Source of the DNA: Bidens hawaiensis
Lineage: Eukaryota > Streptophyta > Magnoliopsida > Asterales > Asteraceae
Direction of reading: 5' to 3'
Length of the DNA: 64,000 nucleotides
Assembly (NCBI GenBank): GCA_021521415.1
Contig: JAIQDT010001955.1
Coordinates: 117,076-181,075, forward strand
The notes beneath the pieces were generated by a model, which did not search any database, was not told where the DNA came from, and saw nothing but the letters and a program-made list of their open reading frames with translations. Shown here piece by piece: positions 1-9,990 of this stretch (position 1 is its first letter; each line of letters starts with the position of its first letter). The translations under genes were made by a program, and so were the position numbers.

Positions 1-238
1 CTACAATGGTATATTGTAATAAAAATATATAAATTTATATATGTAAGAATAAGGGAATTTATAATTAATTTATAAAAAAAGGTAGTTTCAACTAAATTTG
101 GAAATAGCTAAAAAGTCGAAATTATGACTCATCATTTCAATCTAACATATTTAGAACAACCCTAGAATAATATAAGAAATCCACTCAAATCCAGTAATCT
201 TGTGTTCTTTTAGCATCTGTTGAAGAATATTAAAAAAA
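1..238 (+). promoter_or_regulatory. Presumed promoter/5'UTR of the POLAR-like gene
   Basis: This AT-rich stretch ends at the start codon of the POLAR-like gene. Several TATA-like runs lie between 25 and 45, but none can be singled out as the core promoter. The last 40 bases resemble a plant leader with an A-rich context just before the ATG. No upstream coding sequence was recognised. Confidence 0.35.
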
Positions 239-992
239 ATGGATAAATGGATGGCAGCAGTTGCTGCTGGTGCAGGCTCTATAACCCACCATTTCAAAAA
301 GCTTAAGCAGCCCAGTGAACAAATATCATCACACTCATCTAACCATGGTTCAGTGAGTAACAAACTCAACTCACCAAAACCACCATCTGATAAGAAATGG
401 AAGAAATGGCCATTCAGCAAGTCATCAAGGAAACAAAGTTTAACACAAGATGATTCCCAAGTTGAAGTTTCGACTCGAAGAAGTAGAGTGTCGTTTAGAC
501 GTAGAATAATAAACAGGAGAGCGTTTAGATCGTTAAGTTCGTTAGAAAGTTGTGCTAAGGTTCATGTTGAACCTGCCATAGAAACTTGTAATGTGCATGG
601 CGGTTTTGATGTAAAGAAAGAAAGCGAGTCTCTAGATGCAGCGTTACTTGTGTGTCTTGGGATGTCGTTTGGTATATTATATTCGTGCGTGGAAAATAAA
701 CGTGAGGTGGAAAGGTTGAATCGGTTGGTGAAGCAGAAAGAGAGTTTGATTCAAGATCTTGAAGAGGAGATTGAGATGAAGGATTCGTTAATTATGCAGG
801 AGCTTACGGTTGATGATCATGAATCACAAAGAACAGATTCTGTTGTTACGAAAGAAAATAGTAATACTTTTAGTGAAATTGAAGCGGAGCTTGAAGCTGA
901 ACTCGAGTTGCTTGAACTTAGTATGGCTTCATCTAGTTTAGAAAGAAAGATTTATAATCTTGTTGAGGTAACCGAACTTTAATTATTAATCA

Positions 993-1044
<52 letters not shown>

Positions 1045-1680
1045 TATTTTTTTGTATAGTTAAGTTTATAACAGGTCAATGCGATTCATGTGCAGCTTGA
1101 TGCAGATTTTGAGGCAGCTGTAGCCGAGCCCGAGGGTGAATCAAGGTGTGAGATGGTGGATAATATTAATGAAGAAAATGAAACAACTTATTCTGGTAAT
1201 TATGCGGTTTGTCCAAGAGAACTGAGCTTACGGTTACATGAAGTGATTCAATTCCGACTTGAAGAACGAATTAGAGAATTAGAAGCACAAATTGATGTCC
1301 AAAATCGGAAGTCTTGGAATGATTTTTCAAGCAGTGATGCAGGATATGAAAGCTATGAAGACGAGCCTATTGTTTTAAATCGATCAATTGAGGCTTGCAG
1401 TGAGTGTGCAAAGTTTGATGAAATTTTTGATGATGATAATGATAATGGAACTCCGTCATTTGGCGATATTGGTGGAGATGAGCGGAATCTTGATGATGAT
1501 GACGACGACGATATTGGTGGAGATGAGCGGAATCTTGATGATGATGACGACGACGATGAGATGGAGAAGTTGTTGATAAAACATATGGTGGAGAAAGCAA
1601 GACAAGGGTCTCCTGCAGTTTTGAATGCCCAAAGGGCTCTCTTTTCTGAGTATAGCTTGGAAAGTTGGAGGTTTAGATAA
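239..1680 (+). CDS. POLAR-like cell-polarity protein, two exons (239-967, 1075-1680)
   Basis: I read this as a member of the POLAR (polar localization during asymmetric division and redistribution) family, plant scaffold proteins known from asymmetric divisions of the stomatal lineage. Exon 1 ends at a GT after a GAG codon (967/968) and exon 2 begins after CAG at 1074. The intron is phase 0, and the joined protein is about 444 aa. The sequence shows a basic, Ser-rich N-terminus, a hydrophobic patch (DAALLVCLGMSFGILYS, about residue 140), and a coiled coil that follows with repeated E/K/L. It also shows the family-type acidic segment EIEAELEAELELLEL and, in exon 2, LRLHEVIQFRLEERIRELEAQI. Family assignment rests on remembered architecture, not a search. 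The intron holds a long ATT microsatellite, and exon 2 has a 45-bp in-frame tandem duplication. Confidence 0.75.
992..1047. repeat. (ATT)n microsatellite in the POLAR-like intron
   Basis: About 17 uninterrupted ATT units fill most of the 107-bp intron, so intron length should be polymorphic between individuals. Confidence 0.95.
1465..1554 (+). repeat. 45-bp in-frame tandem duplication in POLAR-like exon 2
   Basis: Two adjacent 45-bp units (1465-1509 and 1510-1554) each encode 15 residues, IGGDERNLDDDDDDD. The units look identical, which indicates a recent duplication that lengthens the acidic tail without breaking frame. Confidence 0.93.
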
Positions 1681-2085
1681 GTTCATAATTTTGTTTGTAA
1701 ACATATTATTTATATCATCTAGATTAATGATAGTATTGTTTTTTGGCATGAGTTACAGCTTACTAGCAATTTATTTCAAGCTGAAAGTTTTAGTATGGTG
1801 GTAACTTGTATTGCTAATTTGCTATGCAGGTTTTTGGTATCAGTATTGGTATAATACTATCATATAAAATAGTATAAATCTTTGGAATCAATCTTTATAT
1901 CCTATTAACCCCAAGAACACTAGCTGTTCTTACAAGCACGAATGAAGTTTTAACCGACTGAGACCATAAAATTCGAAGTTTTTACATATTGCAGATTCAA
2001 CACTAAGAAAATAAACAATTGAAAATAACAGAACATAATAAGCTCCAAACAGCAGTCCGCATGAAAATAAACTCGGGTGCAAAGG
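1681..2085. other. Convergent 3' intergenic spacer
   Basis: This spacer lies between the stop codons of the POLAR-like gene (+) and the glycine-rich RNA-binding protein gene (-), so it holds both 3'UTRs. No ORF or repeat was recognised. Confidence 0.5.
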
Positions 2086-3319
2086 TCAAGCCCGTTTGGC
2101 AGAGTCATCAGAGTCTTCATAGTCCCCGTAGTTTACTTCCCCTGTACCCGGAGCATCAGCAGCGTCACTAGCAACGTTATCACCGCCACTGAAGTTTTGG
2201 TTGTCACCGCCACCAAAAGTGTTTCCACCATAGCCGCCAGTCTCAGCCACATCACCTCCAGAAGCATATGTGTTTCCACCAAAACCACCAGTTTCAGCCA
2301 CATCACCTCCACCTCCACCTCCACCTCCAGGACCATAACTGTTTCCACCATAACCGCCACCACCACCACCATAGCCGCCACCGCCGTATCCGCCGCCACC
2401 GCCTCCGTATCCACCACCACCTCCTCCATAGCCACCACCACCATAGCCACCTCCACCGTAACCACCGCCTCCACGGAAACCACCACCGCCTTGTGGTCTA
2501 TCATTGGCAAAGTTCACTCTCACCGTACGACCATGCAACTCCTGCAAATTTTGTTCATGAATATCGTTTTTCTTAACACATAAATGACCGTCACATAGGC
2601 AAACATTTATCCCAAAAAATAGAATAAGAAATTTTTCTATTTCAAAATGTCTTTTTGTTAAAATTACTTGTAACACATGGTTTGAATCTAATAGTCTCTT
2701 GAAATCTATCTTTACAAAAGCCTAAAATGCATTTTGGTTGTTTAATACAGTCAACTTCTTTGATGATATATATGCCAATACAGGCACTGCAGTCTCCAAT
2801 TTCCATGGGACTAATGTGTATAGTAACAAAAAATAAGACAAAAATACCCTTTGATCCATCGCCTGGATTGCAGCGGAAGCAGTTTCAGAGTCAGCAAAAG
2901 TAACAAATCCAAAACCTCGGGACCTGCCAGTTTCTCTATCCGTGATTACTCTAGCTGTTGCACATCATAAACGGTTATGAGAAATTTATCACAGAATATA
3001 ATTCAAAACGCTGTATCTTTCTTCATACCTTCATAGACTTCCCCATATGCGCTAAAAGCTTCTCTCAGACTTGTTTCATCAGTAGCCCATGCCAATCCTG
3101 TAACAGCAAGAATCAAGAACATTAAAATAACTACAAACATGATGATACAACGCAACATATATTTAATTTGAGATTACCTCCCACAAAGACTTTGGAACTC
3201 GACATGCATCTTATCATTTGAAAGAGAGACGGACTGGCCACAGACATTTCATTGTTGATGTGCTTACTCATTGTCACAGTCTGCCTTAGTATGCTACCAG
3301 CTCTGTTGAAGAACGCCAT
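2086..3319 (-). CDS. Glycine-rich RNA-binding protein with one RRM, probably mitochondrial
   Basis: Four exons on the minus strand (3319-3178, 3097-3029, 2954-2848, 2541-2086) join through GT/AG junctions into a 257-aa protein. Residues 1-40 are rich in Ser, Arg and hydrophobics without acidic runs, as in a mitochondrial presequence. The RRM starts with RNP2 KVFVGG (residues 43-48) and contains RNP1 RGFGFVTF (about 83-90). The C-terminal half is a Gly/Tyr-rich tail (GGGGYGG repeats) ending in acidic residues and AKRA. This is the layout of plant mitochondrial GR-RBPs, which bind organellar or stress-related RNA; some relatives act in C-to-U RNA editing. A 5'UTR intron is likely: donor at 4450/4449 and acceptor before 3335 on the minus strand, with TATA-like and leader sequence near 4,500-4,540. 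The mitochondrial location is inferred from the N-terminus only. Confidence 0.88.
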
Positions 3320-3480
3320 GGTTGTATCTCACAACCTAGAATTCAACAATTCAATAAATTAAATCAGAGAAATTTACTGCTAGTGCTAGAACCTAAAAAT
3401 TAAAACAATATTACACTGTAATGTAACAAACTTCATAATCCAGAATACCAATAAAGGTATAAACAAGCCAAGCCACACGT

Positions 3481-4275
3481 TAGGAGTGAGCTACTCGAAA
3501 ACGGCTCGTTTGAGCTTTAATTAAGGCTCAATTAACTAGGGGTATGCAAGAAACCGAAAACACGGACCCAAAACCGAAATAACCGAACCGAAACAAAAAC
3601 CGGCGGTTTGGTTTTACGTTTAACTCAAATAATTTTGGTCAAATCTATTCTAGTCTATTATTTTACAATTAACAAAATTGTTTATACCAAAATCCATTAT
3701 CTTTGCCAACTTTTTTTCAGGCTAAAATTTTCAAGCTCAAATGGCAAAAACCAAACCAAAACCAAACCAAAAACCAAAAAAAATGAAACCGAACGGTTTC
3801 AAAAAACCCAAAAACCGAAGTTTGGTTTTCAGTTTGGTTTTAGCCAAAAACCGCAACGAATCGCACCACGCACACCCCTACAATTAACAAACGAGCTCGA
3901 GCTTGAGCCCAAACTTCACATTTCAAGCTCAAGCCGGCTCATAAGCCTAATCGAGCTTTTTATTTATATAAATAAATTTTATATGTTTATATAACAACTG
4001 CTTTTAAATATAAACATGTAACAAAAATAATTAAATAATATGTATTACAATATATATAAAACTTATAGTTACAAAAAAAATATGCAAATAGTCATAAAAA
4101 TATAATAAAACTATTAAATAAACTAATAAATAATAAACGAGCCAAGCTCGAGCCCTTTCAGATTAAAACAAGCCAAGCTCGAGCCCTCTAAACATCCCAA
4201 GCTTGAGCCCTCTAAAATTAAAACAAGCCGCGCTCAAGCCTAAACAAGCTCGGGTTCGGCTCGTTTACACTCCTA
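3481..4275. repeat. hAT-like repeat rich in GAGCTCGAGC motifs (outer element)
   Basis: The left end reads TAGGAGTG and the right end, reverse complemented, reads TAGGAGTGTAAACGAGCC, so both ends look like hAT termini. The body is rich in GAGCTCGAGC/GAGCTTGAGC motifs. I could not find a matching target duplication, so the exact limits are uncertain. It is interrupted by the element at 3537-3880. Confidence 0.5.
3537..3880. mobile_element. Non-autonomous hAT element (MITE), 344 bp
   Basis: The ends TAGGGGTATGC and GCACACCCCTA are terminal inverted repeats. The element is flanked by a perfect 8-bp duplication CAATTAAC (3529-3536 and 3881-3888), the size expected for hAT elements. The interior carries subterminal AAACCG/CGGTTT motifs and no coding capacity. 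It sits inside another hAT-like repeat. Confidence 0.88.
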
Positions 4276-4831
4276 CCAGTTTCAACAGCAAGCACGACAT
4301 GAAATTAAAATAGCGAAATGATAAAGCACATAGTTTCACCAAGCCCTAATTTTTAATCGACAATAATATTTGTGATCACAAAGACATACAAATTAAGATC
4401 GTAAAAGTGATTAATCGAACAGAATGAGAGTAAAAATGAATACTTTATACCTTTAATACGCTGATCTTTCGTCGGTATATAAAACCCTAGCGGAGGGCTT
4501 TTGTATTGTAGCTGATAATAATGAGGGTTTATGAGAATTATATGGAGTGATTTTATTTTGTGTGTTGGGAGTTTGAATTAGTATTGGCCGTTGGATTGAA
4601 CTTGGGGTGATCTAGAGCGTACGTGTACAGTGTGGGCACCACGGCACCTTATATTGCCTGCCCCTCATGTTCTGTTTTTTTTCATTTTCACCCAATTTTG
4701 CATTTTTTATGTTTTAAAAATTATGAACATATGTTATATATGTTATCATATGTATGATACACTAATTTTGCTAATGAACCATTGGTTTAAACATAAATAT
4801 AAAAATTTATATAACAAACACAAGATTTTCT

Positions 4832-5500
4832 TACCGTTATCCCGATTGATGGTTGGGCCAAAGCATGTCTGCGGTCGAGTATAGGGCCATTCTTACGTAC
4901 CGTTTGATAGTCCCAATGTACCCAGAAGACGAAACATGTCCGATCTGCCGTAAGGCTTGCTTGGATAAGTTCGGAGAGCATGCGGTTCATTGTAAGGAGA
5001 TGCCTGGGTTCAAATACCGACATGATTGGGTGCAGGACGTTCTTTGGGACATCTTAAGGCGAGCTGGGATATCAGCTAAAAAGGAAGCCCCCGTAAACTT
5101 CCTTACAGACCCCACGGAAGGGAGATCCACTCTACGACCTGCAGATTTGCTCGTCTTTGGTTGGGCCGGGGGAAACACGCTTGTGTTGACCTCACAGGGG
5201 TATCTCCTTTAGCTGGTTTGAGGGATAATGGGTTTGTACCTGCGCAAGCAATGAAAAGGGCTGAAACGAAGAAGGTGGAGAAACATGCTAAAGCCTGCGA
5301 AGAGAACCAACATGTTTTTGTCCCTCTGGCTTTTGATACCTTTGGCTCCTTGGCACCGGAAGCTATCTGTTTCCTAACCAGGGTCCAACGGGTTGTGCAT
5401 AGCAATGTGTCGACTCCAAAGGGGTTAGCAGGTTAGGGTATGCAATTTAGATTGGGGTGGCAACGTAGCTTGTTGCCCGCCTACCTGCAATGTTGATGTA
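4832..5500 (+). pseudogene. C-terminal fragment of a non-LTR retrotransposon ORF (R2-like endonuclease signature)
   Basis: Conceptual reading gives a zinc-knuckle-like stretch (CPICRKACLDKFGEHAVHC, then FKYRHD) followed by RPADLLVFGW and, after a frame change, KHACVDLTGVSPL. A C-x2-C...H-x4-C motif followed by P-x-D...D is how R2-type retrotransposons carry their restriction-like endonuclease. I remember this conserved block downstream of reverse-transcriptase domains in plant repeat proteins. Frame breaks occur near 4,856 and at GGGGGAAAC (5168-5176). The reading continues to about 5,490 and ends in a segment matching the tail of the related fragment at 18.2-19.8 kb. No reverse-transcriptase domain is present, so this is a 5'-truncated, dead copy. 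Confidence 0.6.
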
Positions 5501-5759
5501 ATATCTATGTTTCTTATTAAATATATAATACAAACACAAATACGCATGTAAAATGTTGTGCTAATCATAAACTTTGAAGGCAACCTCAATTCCTTTGCCA
5601 ATTTGGGATTATTGATCGGTGCCAACATAAGTTTGTTAAAACTGGATGACTATTGTTAATCGGTTCAAGGCAAAACTAAACGTGTGAAAGGTAAAAAAAA
5701 TGTTATCGTTTAAAGGTTGGCTTGTATGTCAAAGTCGCTGAATAATCCTTATTTATGTT

Positions 5760-6260
5760 CAAAACATTAGGATTTGTTTTAGAGAAGCTAGAGCACATTA
5801 GAAGAGACTTTTTATGAGGCAGAACGGAGACTCAAAGAAATTCATCTGGTAGCATAACAAAATGCAATGAATTTTACTAATCTTGGAGGTCTCTAATTGC
5901 CAAGGGGTAACGAAGAAGCAAAACCAAAAAAAATCTTTGTGGCTAGAACATGTCAAGACAATTCATAGTTTCAATCGACATGACTTTAGACACTTGGCGG
6001 TGTATTGCGTCTATGGTCCATAGTTAAAACTTATCAATGTTGGAAAGTACTTCGAAGTTGAAGCCATAAAAATATAAGACCTTCTAAACAGAAATCCAGG
6101 ATCGATCGAGTAGCAAAACCTTGTTTTGGGAGGATACATGGTTCGGGAACCACACATTCAATGAGTTACACCCTAGACTATCTGAACTAGAGAAGGGAGA
6201 AAAACAGCCTCATTTCATAACGAACATGTTAGAGAGGTTTCATTAAGCCAATGGCTTAGA
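5760..6260 (+). pseudogene. Degenerate LINE (L1-type) fragment
   Basis: With several stops, the forward reading contains KTLFWEDTWFGNHTFNELHP followed by RLSELEKG (about 6,115-6,205). This resembles the FWxDxWxG...LxxxFPRL block downstream of the reverse transcriptase in plant L1 elements. The upstream part (LEKLEHIRRDFL) fits the same region. It is heavily decayed and has no visible poly(A) tail. Confidence 0.5.
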
Positions 6261-6469
6261 TAGTTAGAGTTAGAAAACGATAGAAAAACTGCTTCCAATA
6301 AGACTCTACTCAATAATTACTAACCTCTTATTTTTGATAACATATTCCTTTTGTCAAGAGGCATATCGACTTTCTATTATAGCCTATGAGGTAAAGAGTA
6401 AAATCCACAACTTTATGGTCCCTACCAACCTACATAAGACCCGACCCGACCCATACCCGAAACATGTAA

Positions 6470-7801
6470 ATGGGTAATTCAATCAGGTCTTCCCCAAATC
6501 AAACCCCAATCGAATTCACCACCACCACCACCACCACCACCACCACCATCATCAAATCCCAATTTCAAAACCCTAAAATCCAAAATCCCCAATTTTTACC
6601 ACAACCCATGGCCCAAAACGAATCAAACACCACCATACTCCACACATTAGGCGAAGAAATCATCAGAATCATAACCCCAGTTTCAATCTGCATGTTCTCA
6701 GTAGTCATACTAGTCTCCATACTAAACACCGATTCATCACTCTCATATTCAATATCCACCATCGCCACTGCAGCCTACACCGAACCCACATCGGATTCAT
6801 CATGGGATAAGCTCAAAGGTGCAATCTTGAACTCACTTGTGTTTGTAGCTGTCGTCACAGCTGTCACTTTCCTATTGGTTGTTCTGTTCTACTTCAGGTG
6901 CACCAAGTTCTTGAAGTATTACATGGGGTTTTCAGCTTTTCTTGTGTTAGGGTTCATGGGTGGTGAGATTGGGGTTTTCTTGATTCAAGTGTTTAGAATT
7001 GGGATTGATTGTTTTAGTTATGTGATATTATTGTTTAATTTTACGGTTGTCGGGGTTTTGGCGGTTTTCATGTCGAAGATCCCGATATTTGTGACGCAGA
7101 CGTATATGGTGGTGATTGGTGTTTTGACTGCGTATTGGTTTACCATGTTGCCCGAATGGACGACGTGGGTGCTTTTGGTTGCCATGGCTTTGTATGATCT
7201 CGCTGCGGTTTTGTTACCCGTTGGCCCGTTAAGGTTATTGGTCGAGCTTGCGATATCGCGGGACGAAGATATTCCCGCTCTTGTTTATGAAGCGCGCCCC
7301 GTTGTTGATTCTAGAAGCGGTAACGGTAACGGTAACGCCACGGGTCAAAGACGGGTGTGGAGAGATAGACCGGTTAATTCCGAGTCACAAACCGTGCGTC
7401 AAACCGATGCAGAAAGTAGTGGAAGTTCAAGTTCTCGAAATGCTGAGCTGGCGGTTCCGTTGATTGAGCGGATGAGGGAATATGGGGTCGAGCCGGAGAG
7501 TTTGGGGGTTGAGGGGATTGGGTTGGGTTCGTCGGGTGCGATCAAGCTTGGTTTGGGGGACTTTATCTTTTACAGTGTGTTGGTGGGGAGGGCTGCGATG
7601 TATGATTTCATGACGGTGTATGCGTGTTATCTTGCGATTATAGCTGGGCTTGGTATTACTCTTATTCTTCTTGCGTTTTATCAAAAGGCTTTGCCTGCGC
7701 TTCCGGTATCTGTCTTGCTTGGGGTATTGTTCTATGTATTGACTCGGGTGTTTCTTGAAGAGTTTATTGTACAATGTTCGTCGAATCTTTTGATGTTTTA
7801 G
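6470..7801 (+). CDS. Presenilin, catalytic aspartyl protease subunit of gamma-secretase (intronless)
   Basis: Presenilin is the catalytic subunit of gamma-secretase and cleaves membrane proteins within the bilayer; plant versions localise to endomembranes. The 443-aa ORF has about nine hydrophobic segments. The two catalytic aspartates are in YDLAAVLLP (D243) and GLGDFIFYS (D364), and the PALP motif is at 409-412. Between them is a hydrophilic loop (about 260-345) rich in Ser/Gly/Asn. The single exon and the segments WTTWVLLVA and GPLRLLVELAISRDEDIPAL match the plant presenilin-2 type. Start choice: the second ATG (6608, MAQNESN) aligns with the usual N-terminus and gives 397 aa with D197/D318. 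The upstream ATG (6470) adds 46 residues with a poly-Thr tract and an N-myristoylation-like MGNSIRS. I favour 6608 but cannot exclude 6470. Confidence 0.93.
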   Translation: MGNSIRSSPNQTPIEFTTTTTTTTTTIIKSQFQNPKIQNPQFLPQPMAQNESNTTILHTLGEEIIRIITPVSICMFSVVILVSILNTDSSLSYSISTIATAAYTEPTSDSSWDKLKGAILNSLVFVAVVTAVTFLLVVLFYFRCTKFLKYYMGFSAFLVLGFMGGEIGVFLIQVFRIGIDCFSYVILLFNFTVVGVLAVFMSKIPIFVTQTYMVVIGVLTAYWFTMLPEWTTWVLLVAMALYDLAAVLLPVGPLRLLVELAISRDEDIPALVYEARPVVDSRSGNGNGNATGQRRVWRDRPVNSESQTVRQTDAESSGSSSSRNAELAVPLIERMREYGVEPESLGVEGIGLGSSGAIKLGLGDFIFYSVLVGRAAMYDFMTVYACYLAIIAGLGITLILLAFYQKALPALPVSVLLGVLFYVLTRVFLEEFIVQCSSNLLMF

Positions 7802-8569
7802 TATGTATTGTAGATGTACACGGCTTGATTCATTTAAAGATCATAGCAACTTCTGATGTGTTATCAGTTATGTGTTATCATTCATTTGAACTTTTTGGCT
7901 GCATGATTATTATATATGAACCGGGAATTTTCATGCTTTCACATTTATGCTTGTTTCTTATTCGTTACATCATGCATGTGTAAATCGCATTTTACCTGGT
8001 TTCACTGGTTAAGCGGGTGAGTTCTTTGTGCTGCATCACTACCGACTCTTGTTTGTTTAACAGTAGACGCTTCGTATCATAATAACACTGTTTAAAACAT
8101 GATTAAACTGACTGAATTTATGCATATTATTACCATCTATTCATAGTTAATCTAATCTTTCACAAACACTATATTATTACTTATCCAGTTGTCAACAAAC
8201 TTCAACTCTTGTAACCTTGGTTTTAAAAAGCACGCCTGAGGAACACTTAGGCGGCTAGGCGCCATCATCCCTTCTTAGTGGTCAAAAAGCAAATCTAGAT
8301 TTTGAACTTAAGGTAATCATATAATTATTCAAATGAAACATGTTTAGACTATGATATCCGCGTCTATATTGTACACGTAAAGATTTTTGGAGTTGGGGGT
8401 CTTATCTGGTACACTGGAGCAGTCTCTTGATGAAAGGTTTGACAACTTCCTTGACCGCCAGACTCTACTAATAGCTAAAACTATGAGTGAGATTATACTT
8501 GTCATATTAGTTTGTATATATTCAAGGTGGTCTATAATTCTTGATTTCATCATTGATTATCAGAATATT
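7802..8569. other. Intergenic sequence downstream of presenilin
   Basis: This contains the presenilin 3'UTR and then unremarkable AT-rich DNA. A short GC-richer block around 8,230-8,280 (AGGCGGCTAGGCGCC) looks like a dispersed-repeat remnant. No gene was recognised. Confidence 0.4.
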
Positions 8570-8571
8570 CG

Positions 8572-8636
<65 letters not shown>
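8570..8636. repeat. (AAT)n microsatellite
   Basis: About 21 consecutive AAT/ATA units run uninterrupted. Confidence 0.95.
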
Positions 8637-8894
8637 CCAAACTATGATGATAATAGTCCATACCATCATTTGAACCACCTGTATTAGTAGCATGATAATC
8701 GTAGATATACGATTGATTTATATTAGATTTCCACTTGCATGTTTTCGCATTTAGTTCATTATCATTGTTGTGAGGGAAATAATCGAGTCAAAATCAAATG
8801 TAAATATATGACGATTATGCTACTTGGATTGCCATTTGCAATGAAAGTGAAAATTAGGACTATCGGTGGTCAAACTGAAAATTGCAATGAAAGT

Positions 8895-9300
8895 GCAAGG
8901 GCATGTTCGTGTTCAGTCATTTAACTTTAAACGAACATGGACACTTAATAGGACAAATATTTGTGGTCATGTTCTTTCGTTCAAGAAATGAACATGTTCG
9001 TTAAAAATCTAAACGAATAGATCATGAACATAAACGAACATAATTGAACAAATATAAAACAAACATATATGAACAAATGTAAACGAACACAAACAAACAT
9101 AAATAAACAAACCTATATGAACAAACATAAACGAGCATTCATGAACATAAATAAACAAATGACACATGGTGTTCATGTTCTTGCGCTTAATTAAATGAAC
9201 AAAAAGTTTTGTTCGTGTTCGGTCGTATATTAAATAAAAAAACCTCTCACCGAATGGTTCACGAACAGTTCACTAAACGTTCGGTTCATTTACAGGCCTA
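8895..9300. repeat. Dispersed repeat rich in AACGAACATGAAC motifs
   Basis: Dozens of overlapping variants of ACGAACA and ATGAACAAA cover about 400 bp. The right end, reverse complemented, begins near TGTAAATGAACCGAACG. This is the style of hAT subterminal repeats, but no matching ends or target duplication were found. Confidence 0.5.
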
Positions 9301-9419
9301 GATAGTATGGATTATTATCAGCCAAGATGTCGTAGAATGGATTATTAAAATTTAAAATCCAATTTCCCTTGATTATGCTGATTAGTGTATACATTTGTTT
9401 TAAAATTTTTCATTCTTTT

Positions 9420-9990
9420 TACAAAGTAATGCAATAAAGGAGAGGGAAATTCAAAGAAAGTTCATCCCCGGGAGTCGATTTTCGACAATTGCTTCTCCGT
9501 TTTCAGGTTTGCATTTTTGTTGAATTTGTTACAGAACTGTTATATGATGTTCCAAATTGCAGTTGAAATTACATTTGTGCTTGCAGATACATCATTAGTC
9601 TGGTATTATGGGGCATTTAGATGCAGTAAACCAGACATCTGATAACATGGAATCAGTGAATGCAGCCACAAACAATCTTATTAGTGAAAAAACTAATACA
9701 TATTTTTTTTCAAAACATGAAGTTTAACAGGAGAGAGGGAGAATGACGGTTCACCTAACCCCTGCGGTGCACTGATAGGACCAATACCACTGTTACCACC
9801 ACAGCCCGAGCCAGCACCAGAGCCACGGTCACAGCCTAAAGCATCCGATGCCGAGGCAGAAGTGAAAGAAACAAACACATTTATAGCTTGGACTGTATAA
9901 TTTCCATGTTTTAGATATTGTGCATGCTGTTCTTGAGTCCAGTCACCATATTGGTTCATGTATAAGTTTTGCACAATTGGTATTTGGTTA
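9420..9990. other. Unrecognised gene-like remnant
   Basis: On the plus strand a leader-like stretch (9,440-9,510) with a GT after a CAG is followed by a short reading MGHLDAVNQTSDNMESVNAA from 9,609. On the minus strand a 93-codon ORF (9974-9693) reads MQNLYMNQYGDWTQEQHAQ and continues with a Gly/Ser-rich middle. I recognise neither family. It could be a decayed gene or a captured fragment; no complete exon structure can be drawn. Confidence 0.25.

Larger units (their letters stand above)
3336..4450 (-). other. Inferred 5'UTR intron of the glycine-rich RNA-binding gene
   Basis: On the minus strand an AAAG/GTATAAAG donor (4451/4450) and a TTCTAG acceptor (3336) bracket about 1.1 kb, leaving a 15-base leader before the ATG. 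Plant RRM genes often have an intron in the leader. The bulk of this intron is transposon-derived, with a nested pair of hAT-like repeats. Confidence 0.4.

Noticed and set aside
2133..2583. Long ORFs in other frames and on the opposite strand of the RNA-binding protein's last exon
   Set aside because: They are shadows of the glycine-rich coding repeat; the spliced RRM reading is clearly the real one.
3608..3994. 128-codon forward ORF
   Set aside because: It spans the ends of the hAT MITE and the surrounding repeat, so it is a chance reading through transposon sequence.
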